Below are positions 6,076 to 10,034 of a DNA stretch of 10,034 bases, in pieces. A program made the translations under genes and the position numbers. Position 1 is the stretch's first letter; each line of letters opens with the position of its first letter. The stretch is from an uncultured Pirellulaceae bacterium (GTDB lineage Bacteria > Planctomycetota > Planctomycetia > Pirellulales > Pirellulaceae), in the NCBI GenBank assembly GCA_934255105.1, contig CAKQNH010000105.1, positions 1-10,034 of the forward strand, in the 5' to 3' direction. The notes beneath the pieces are model-generated. The model was not told the DNA's origin. It was given only the letters and a program-made list of their open reading frames with translations, and did not search any database.

Positions 6076-7512
6076 GTGTCCAACGGTGCAGCCGATTTCC
6101 GTCTCACGATCTCATGCTGGGATTTGTGCGAACTCTCCGAACACGACCTCAACACCTGGGACATCGCCGCGTTGAATCTGGCGGCAGCGCAGGGTCTGCC
6201 GGGCTTGGATGCGGTTAACGTCGGTGCTTGTTTCGACAAGCTCGACGATTGGGCTCAGCGCGTCAAAGTTGAAATGTTGCGGCACATGTACCGGTTCGAT
6301 CAGCCGCCGACAGAGTACGCTTACGGCAATTCCTTCGGCCGCTTCTGCTGCTATTTCATGTTGCAGGTTCTGCAGCAGGACTGCGGTGTCGCCTATAACC
6401 CGGCGCGGAAGTTCGATCCTGAGTTCGGCGATCCGGCCGACGTTTTCGTGCATGGAATTCTTGACGACAATGGTGCTGGCGGCACATGCGCGAGCATGCC
6501 GATCGTCTACGTCGCCGTAGGCCGACGTCTCGGCTTTCCGGTCAACCTAGTCCAGACGAAAGAACACTTATTCTTCCGCTGGGAAGACCCTCGCGGCACT
6601 TTGATCCAATGGGAACAGCCGAAGACGGAGTTCTGGATTCCGCCAGACCGCTTTAACGTCGAAGGCGCTGGGGAAGGCATCGCGTTCTATCCCGACTCGC
6701 ATTACATCCAGTGGCCGCATCTCTGGAAAAAATCCGATTTCGAACATAAGTGTTATTTGCGGTCGCTCTCGACCAAAGAAGAACTGGCCGACTTTCTCAT
6801 CCAACGTGCCGAGTGTCTTCACGAGCTCGGAAAACGTGATGACTGCCTGAAGGCAATCTATGACGCGCGCCAGCTTGCGCCCGCTGATCCGCGCTACGAA
6901 TGGCTGCACGCCAAGCGGACCAAAGAAGTCCTGGAACACCAAGCGGCAATGCTTGAAATTGTCGAGATGCAGCACGAGCGGCGTGCCGCCCGGCAACCAC
7001 TACTGGGTGTTGACGGACACCCAAGAAACTGTTGCTGTTTGTTATGTGAGGAATTGCGAGACTTTGCTCAGTCGCTTCCCGTCGCTCCGCACGGAGGAAG
7101 CTGCCAATGTCGACAGTGTATGATTACCAGGGAAGCGGCTGCCGCACCCAGAGGGATGGCCGGGCATTCTCCCAATTGTCAATGTGCCGGATGTTTGCAC
7201 GAACGCACGATATGTCAGTCACCGCTCATTCCGCCGCATGGACCGAGTTGCCAATGCAGGCAGTGCCAAACCGCGAGGGAAGCAGCCGAACGTGTAGTTG
7301 TCATGCCGGGACACCCTCCGAGTTGCCAGTGCGCCGCTTGTATCCATCAACGAGCTTTGCCTCAGTCGGTGTCACCGCATTTCCTGCATGTACGCAGGAA
7401 TAAACCATCCAACGCCAGGATTACCGACACCTCATTCTGTGCATCAGCCGAACATCGCTCAGCCAAGACGGGTAGGACTACCCGGATTCTGACGACACAA
7501 GGAGAGTCGTAA
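6076..7512 (+). CDS. Transglutaminase-like protein with TPR and five Cys/His knuckle repeats
   Basis: The protein has 478 residues; GTG 6076 is preceded by AGGGGGGA. No signal peptide is evident, so it is probably cytoplasmic. Residues 55-215 read as a SirB1-like transglutaminase domain: GGTCASMPIVYVAVGRRLGF (136-155) with candidate nucleophile C138, EHLFFRW (163-169) with H164, and DRFNVEG (191-197), where the family has a conserved N-x-E segment. A TPR-like hairpin follows (LIQRAECLHELGKRDDCLKA, then IYDARQLAPADP, 241-272), then a charged helix. The C-terminal part has five units H-x3-C-x-C-x2-C at 315, 339, 364, 388 and 413, spaced 24 or 25 residues. They alternate between a GHxP type (HSPNCQCAGC, HPPSCQCAAC) and a PHG type (HGGSCQCRQC, HGPSCQCRQC). 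A sixth starts (SVSPH, 431-435) but loses its cysteines. Residues 436-478 look unrelated and basic. The enzyme call is solid at domain level; substrate and knuckle role are unknown. The next gene begins right after its TAA. Confidence 0.8.
   Translation: MSNGAADFRLTISCWDLCELSEHDLNTWDIAALNLAAAQGLPGLDAVNVGACFDKLDDWAQRVKVEMLRHMYRFDQPPTEYAYGNSFGRFCCYFMLQVLQQDCGVAYNPARKFDPEFGDPADVFVHGILDDNGAGGTCASMPIVYVAVGRRLGFPVNLVQTKEHLFFRWEDPRGTLIQWEQPKTEFWIPPDRFNVEGAGEGIAFYPDSHYIQWPHLWKKSDFEHKCYLRSLSTKEELADFLIQRAECLHELGKRDDCLKAIYDARQLAPADPRYEWLHAKRTKEVLEHQAAMLEIVEMQHERRAARQPLLGVDGHPRNCCCLLCEELRDFAQSLPVAPHGGSCQCRQCMITREAAAAPRGMAGHSPNCQCAGCLHERTICQSPLIPPHGPSCQCRQCQTAREAAERVVVMPGHPPSCQCAACIHQRALPQSVSPHFLHVRRNKPSNARITDTSFCASAEHRSAKTGRTTRILTTQGES
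7015..7341 (+). repeat. Coding repeat array: five H-x3-C-x-C-x2-C knuckles
   Basis: Five coding units alternate A-B-A-B-A with a double-unit period of 49 codons. A units begin GH and B units PHG. Linkers also repeat: C-x3-R-x3-QS before B units and TREAA before A units. The DNA is diverged between units, so the pattern is kept at protein level, which suggests selection before any decay. The last linker is shortened by two codons and the sixth unit is lost after its PH. Confidence 0.8.
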
Positions 7513-8154
7513 ATGTACCAACCCAAACTCGGTCGATTCATGTCGCGAGATCCGATGCCGGAAAACGGTATTACGGTGCTGTCCCCAGTTCCAGACATGC
7601 GGAAGTACTACAAGCAAGATGAAGAGCGAGAGCATGAATACGTTTATGCTCAAAACAATCCAATCAATCGGATTGATTCTTCGGGATTATGCTCCGTGGC
7701 AACATTGAACAATGCTTTGGCGTTAGTCAACCAAAACATCCAAGCAGCAGCTTCGCTTCCGTTTGTTTTCCCACTTCACCCGAATAATCCGCATCAGCAC
7801 TGCGTCTGGAATTGTCGCATGACTCGCGTCAACGGTCCGTTCTTTGCGGCACAGTATTCCCTTCAGAAGGAGGTCATCGACAACGCGTTCGCCAATTTAC
7901 GTGACTCGCTTCAGGCCGATGGCTGTTGGTGTTACTTGCCACTCCCAGTTCGGAGATATGTTCAGGATTCTGCCGACAGTGCCTTTCAGTTGAGTGATTT
8001 TTTTGACAATGCGGCGGGGATTGCTTGCGGATTAACGATCTGTCACCAAGGCACCATTTATGAATTGTCACCAAGGCACCATGAAAAGGCACATTCCCGC
8101 CCTTTTGGCCGCGATCGCTATGGCAACGTCGACTGTTGGAAAGGTTCTGGCTGA
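7513..8154 (+). CDS. Orphan Rhs tip with toxin-like C-terminal domain
   Basis: The product has 213 residues. Residues 1-59 are the very end of an Rhs repeat-associated core: MYQPKLGRFMSRDPM, an insert, then EYVYAQNNPINRIDSSGL. In full Rhs proteins this motif closes a shell of more than a thousand residues and marks where the toxin begins; none of that shell is present. Residues 60-180 are the variable C-terminus, with HCVWNCRMTRVNG (96-108), KEVIDNAF and DSADSAFQLSDFFDNAAGIA. These resemble a Rhs C-terminal type with H-C-x3-C-x-[IM]-[ST]-R followed by an Asp/Asn-rich segment, whose activity I cannot name. AAGGAGAG precedes ATG 7513, and the previous gene's TAA abuts it in the same frame. After residue 181 a 25-bp duplication shifts the frame, and the last 30 or so residues are an out-of-frame reading of the FGE-domain gene's leader. 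No immunity gene is recognisable downstream. It may be an orphan cassette or a remnant. Confidence 0.7.
   Translation: MYQPKLGRFMSRDPMPENGITVLSPVPDMRKYYKQDEEREHEYVYAQNNPINRIDSSGLCSVATLNNALALVNQNIQAAASLPFVFPLHPNNPHQHCVWNCRMTRVNGPFFAAQYSLQKEVIDNAFANLRDSLQADGCWCYLPLPVRRYVQDSADSAFQLSDFFDNAAGIACGLTICHQGTIYELSPRHHEKAHSRPFGRDRYGNVDCWKGSG
8041..8082 (+). repeat. 25-bp tandem duplication across the Rhs/FGE gene overlap
   Basis: TGTCACCAAGGCACCAT occurs at 8041-8057 and again, identically, at 8066-8082, a period of 25 bp. The second copy ends in the start codon region of the FGE-domain gene. Because 25 is not a multiple of three, the duplication moves the Rhs frame out of register with the downstream frame. 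Confidence 0.9.
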
Positions 8155-8998
8155 AACGGTTCCTGCGATTGATGCCATAACGATTCACTCCAAAACGGGA
8201 GTATCCTTGGAATTCGTATTCATTCCCCCAGGGGACTATGTTGTGGGACGTAACATCGGCAACACGGAGTTGGTGCTGCGCGCTCTTGGACAACAAGCCG
8301 GAGCATTAAATGAAGGGCCTGAGCGACGAATCAAGCTCACGCGAGGATTCTACCTAGGTCGTCATCAAATCATGGCAAGTCAGTTCGCGGAATTCTTGAA
8401 TGACGTTGACTCGGATACTGCGGAGCGCAGCATAAAGTTTTACGACGGTTGTAATTTCAGGAAGGATACTGACGGTTATCATGTCGTTGACGAAGAAGCA
8501 AGACGATATCCAGCGGACGCGGTGACGTGGGACGGTGCCGTGGAGTTTACTAAATGGTTTACTAAGAAGACCGGCTGGTGTGTTCGGTTGCCAACTGAGG
8601 ATGAGTGGGAGGCAGCCACTAGAACACCACAGGGCTTCCTGACTCCGACCGGTGGCCCAGAACGGAAAGTGGATCCCAAGACTGGACTTCTGCCAGGCAT
8701 TCGGGCAGGAAGTGCTCATGCTGACGTTGACGCGTTTGATGAGAATATCACCGTTAATGGGCTGTTCAATACTCTGAGTTACGTCGGAGACTGGACTAGC
8801 TCAGCTTACCGGGGAGATCGAGGGAATCGGTTGCCTGATGCGCTGTTCGCGGAAGACAACGGGGGGCACGTGGCAAAGCGATGCTCAAATCAACTCACAG
8901 AACGCGAACCAGGTGACGAGAAGCGGGTCTTTGGAATGCGTGTATTGCTTGAAGCGACGGAATCCGGATCTCCCAAGCGGAAACATTCTGACGACTAG
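8081..8998 (+). CDS. Secreted FGE-sulfatase (SUMF1-like) domain protein
   Basis: This 305-residue protein has a signal peptide (MKRHIPALLAAIAMATSTVG, cleavage likely after A24 in KVLA-E), which is why I chose ATG 8081 over the in-frame ATG at 8060. Its binding site (AAGG, four bases away) is weak, so translation may be coupled to the overlapping Rhs ORF. The fold motifs of the formylglycine-generating-enzyme family are visible: FVFIPPGDYVVGR (46-58), RGFYLGRHQIMASQFAEFLN (88-107), AVTWDGAVEFTKWFTKKTG (147-165), RLPTEDEWEAATR (169-181), YVGDWTSSAYRGD (234-246) and FGMRVLLEA (284-292). The C-terminal region lacks the RGGSW element and the paired active-site cysteines of true FGE (only C268, in KRCSNQ). 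It is therefore probably one of the many structural or sensory members and not a sulfatase-activating enzyme. Length is normal for the family. It ends with a basic tail, GSPKRKHSDD. Confidence 0.8.
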   Translation: MKRHIPALLAAIAMATSTVGKVLAETVPAIDAITIHSKTGVSLEFVFIPPGDYVVGRNIGNTELVLRALGQQAGALNEGPERRIKLTRGFYLGRHQIMASQFAEFLNDVDSDTAERSIKFYDGCNFRKDTDGYHVVDEEARRYPADAVTWDGAVEFTKWFTKKTGWCVRLPTEDEWEAATRTPQGFLTPTGGPERKVDPKTGLLPGIRAGSAHADVDAFDENITVNGLFNTLSYVGDWTSSAYRGDRGNRLPDALFAEDNGGHVAKRCSNQLTEREPGDEKRVFGMRVLLEATESGSPKRKHSDD

Positions 8999-9225
8999 CG
9001 TGCTGAACCACCTGACGGCAACCACCCCTTTCGATCCAGCCTTTTCAGCAACCCCTGCTTCCCGGCCAGGCGCAGGTGAGTCTTGACGGTGCCGTCGTTG
9101 CCTCCCTGTTGTTCGGCCACGTCTTTGGTTCGCACCGGGTTCACAAACATCTCGCACACCAATTCCGCCAGCTATTCCGTCAGCGTCTTCCGTCGTTCCA
9201 GGACCGCTTTGGCGAACTCAACCAC
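8995..9225 (-). pseudogene. Winged-helix-like ORF with in-frame stop
   Basis: Read on the minus strand from GTG 9225, the frame gives VVEFAKAVLERRKTLTE and then TAG (9172-9174). It resumes in the same frame with LAELVCEMFVNPVRTKDVAE, GTVKTHLRLAGKQGLLKRLD and RKGWLP, ending at TAG 8995-8997. The second part looks like a winged helix-turn-helix (RTKDVAEQQG...GTVKTHL...GLLKR). The GTG overlaps the stop of the four-helix-bundle gene upstream, which suggests these were once translationally coupled. The interruption is a single nonsense codon. ATG 9150 could still start a shortened product. The family is uncertain, and the 3' stop overlaps the stop of the FGE-domain gene on the other strand. Confidence 0.45.
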
Positions 9226-9382
9226 GTTGTGCCTTGATGAGACCGGAGAGCATTTTGGAGATCTCTTCGAGCTGGGATTTCAACTCGGCGTGCTTGCCAT
9301 CGTTGATCAAATTGCGCCGCCGCGCCAGCTCAAGTAGCGGCACACCCTCCTGGACGGAGCCTCTAGCGATGATGAAGAAGTT
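9218..9382 (-). pseudogene. C-terminal half of a four-helix-bundle (S23-like) protein
   Basis: About 54 codons on the minus strand read FFIIARGSVQEGVPLLELAR, then RRNLINDGKHAELKSQLEEI and SKMLSGLIKAQRG before TGA 9218-9220. This is the second half of the four-helix-bundle family related to proteins encoded in 23S rRNA intervening sequences, including the typical A-R-G-S-x-x-E helix and the final EEISKMLSGLI helix. Full members have about 115-130 residues. Upstream of about 9382 the frame turns into nonsense, and the opposite strand becomes serine recombinase, so its first half was removed at that junction. Confidence 0.65.
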
Positions 9383-9387
9383 CCAGC

Positions 9388-10034
9388 GAGCGGCTTCACA
9401 ACTACTACCGCTGCACGAAGTACGCCACCAAGGGGCATCCGCGAGTGCGACTCCGCGAAGCCGACTTGGATGCCCAGGTGCTGGCGTTGTTTGACGCCAT
9501 CCGCATCGAGGATGAGAAGGTCCGCGAGTGGTTCGCAATGGTGCTGCGATCGAAGACGCGGGATTCGCAGGAACAATCGCGTACTCTGCGGGATGATTTG
9601 CAGCGGCAGCTCAGTTCAATCCTGGAGCAGCAGGACCGCTTGATCAATCTGCGACTGCTCGAAGAGATCGACAACCTGACGTTTGCCAGGAAGCTGCGTG
9701 AGCTACGAGACCGCGAAGCGGACTTGAAGCTCAAGATCGAAGTGGCGGTACCGTTCGCATCACGAAACAGCCGACTTGGCGGCGAAGGTGTTTGAACTTT
9801 CGCAAACCCTTCGTGAGAAATGGCCTACGGCGGATTATCCCGAAAAACGTCAGATCTTCGAAATCGTCTGTTTGAACCTTACCATGGTCGACGTAACTCC
9901 TTGCCCTACAATAAGAAAGCCCTTCGACGTACTGGCCGAAGGGCTCATTTCTGAAAATAGTCGGGGCGACAGGACACGGTTAGAACTTTTTTGCTCCGCT
10001 CTTTCTGACCTGCAAACATCCGATCCCGTGGGTT
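9388..10034 (+). pseudogene. Large serine recombinase C-terminal fragment, frameshifted, runs off window edge
   Basis: The fragment opens at the end of the zinc-ribbon domain (ERLHNYYRCTKYATKGHP) and continues with VRLREADLDAQVLALFDAIR. It then has a long coiled coil (about 9575-9735: RTLRDDLQRQLSSILEQQDR, LINLRLLEEIDNLTFARKLR, and further), as in large serine integrases. Frame 1 ends at TGA 9793-9795 after a few unrelated residues. The true continuation is in frame 2 from about 9750: HHETADLAAKVFELSQTLRE, then IRKPFDVLAEGLISENSRGD and RTRLELFCSALSDL, still open at 10034. A one-base indel near 9740-9755 explains this. The catalytic N-terminal domain with the serine nucleophile is missing, so it cannot recombine DNA. 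Its 5' break joins the four-helix-bundle remnant at about 9382-9390. A smaller relic of the same C-terminus is at 5811. Confidence 0.8.

Noticed and set aside
7015..7341. CRISPR-like array in the evenly spaced repeats
   Set aside because: The periodicity is in the protein (Cys/His knuckles in one open frame). The DNA units are diverged and there are no identical direct repeats.
8081..8998. FGE-domain protein as the enzyme that activates the sulfatase at 1-854
   Set aside because: It lacks the paired active-site cysteines and the usual C-terminal core of true formylglycine-generating enzymes, it is 7 kb away, and this fold is common in proteins with other roles.
9083..9337. Plus-strand ORF over the winged-helix and four-helix-bundle remnants
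   Set aside because: The minus-strand readings give recognisable protein patterns; the plus-strand one does not.
9740..9795. Programmed frameshift in the recombinase
   Set aside because: No slippery heptamer or downstream structure is evident, and the gene also lacks its catalytic half, so decay is simpler.
9917..9942. Terminator-like inverted repeat (AGCCCTTCG...CGAAGGGCT)
   Set aside because: It lies inside the serine recombinase reading frame, encoding the KPFDVLAEG segment common to the family, and is not followed by a T run.
9959..9974. tRNA 3'-end look-alike on the minus strand (TCCTGTCGCCCCGACT), also near 5811
   Set aside because: It is explained by the SRGDRT codons of the recombinase. 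The TTCGAAT of a T-loop is missing and no cloverleaf can be drawn upstream.

Overview
The window looks like an accessory, partly decayed stretch of a planctomycete chromosome, probably Pirellulales-like. This rests on recognition, not a search. The pointers are an iduronate-sulfatase-type sulfatase, an FGE-sulfatase-domain protein with a signal peptide, a membrane protein that begins with half an acyl-carrier-protein domain, a SirB1-like transglutaminase with a TPR, and many gene remnants in one small area.

Left part (1-1658): the N-terminal 284 codons of a secreted sulfatase run leftwards off the window edge. Divergent to it is a four-helix membrane protein of unknown role. From 1659 to 2780 lie a probable small two-gene unit, in which a DUF4258-like ORF is broken by a frameshift and followed 2 bp later by a 75-residue protein, and a short degenerate duplicate of part of that second gene.

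Middle (2781-5704): two copies of a 135-146 bp imperfect inverted repeat, in direct orientation, bracket about 1.7 kb. That segment holds a degenerate ACP-domain membrane protein, an antisense two-helix membrane protein that overlaps its 3' end, an acidic Ser/Asn-rich ORF and the C-terminal half of an endonuclease/exonuclease/phosphatase (EEP) family protein. After the second repeat come a possible antitoxin remnant and an intact-looking VOC/glyoxalase-fold protein.

Right part (5705-10034): a remnant of the C-terminal end of a large serine recombinase lies at about 5811. Next is a tight series on the plus strand: a transglutaminase-like protein with a TPR and five Cys/His knuckles, then an orphan Rhs tip with a toxin-like C-terminus starting directly after its stop in the same frame, then an overlapping FGE-sulfatase-domain protein. 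A 25-bp duplication sits exactly at the Rhs/FGE overlap. Beyond 8999 are remnants: a winged-helix ORF with an in-frame stop, the C-terminal half of a four-helix-bundle protein, and a frameshifted serine recombinase fragment that reads off the right edge.

The candidate for something undescribed is the 6076-8154 unit. Its alternating H-x3-C-x-C-x2-C array breaks off at the start of a sixth unit, shortly before an in-frame stop and an Rhs tip. Coding next to the recombinase remnants is clearly eroded, so many neighbours here are probably not functional.
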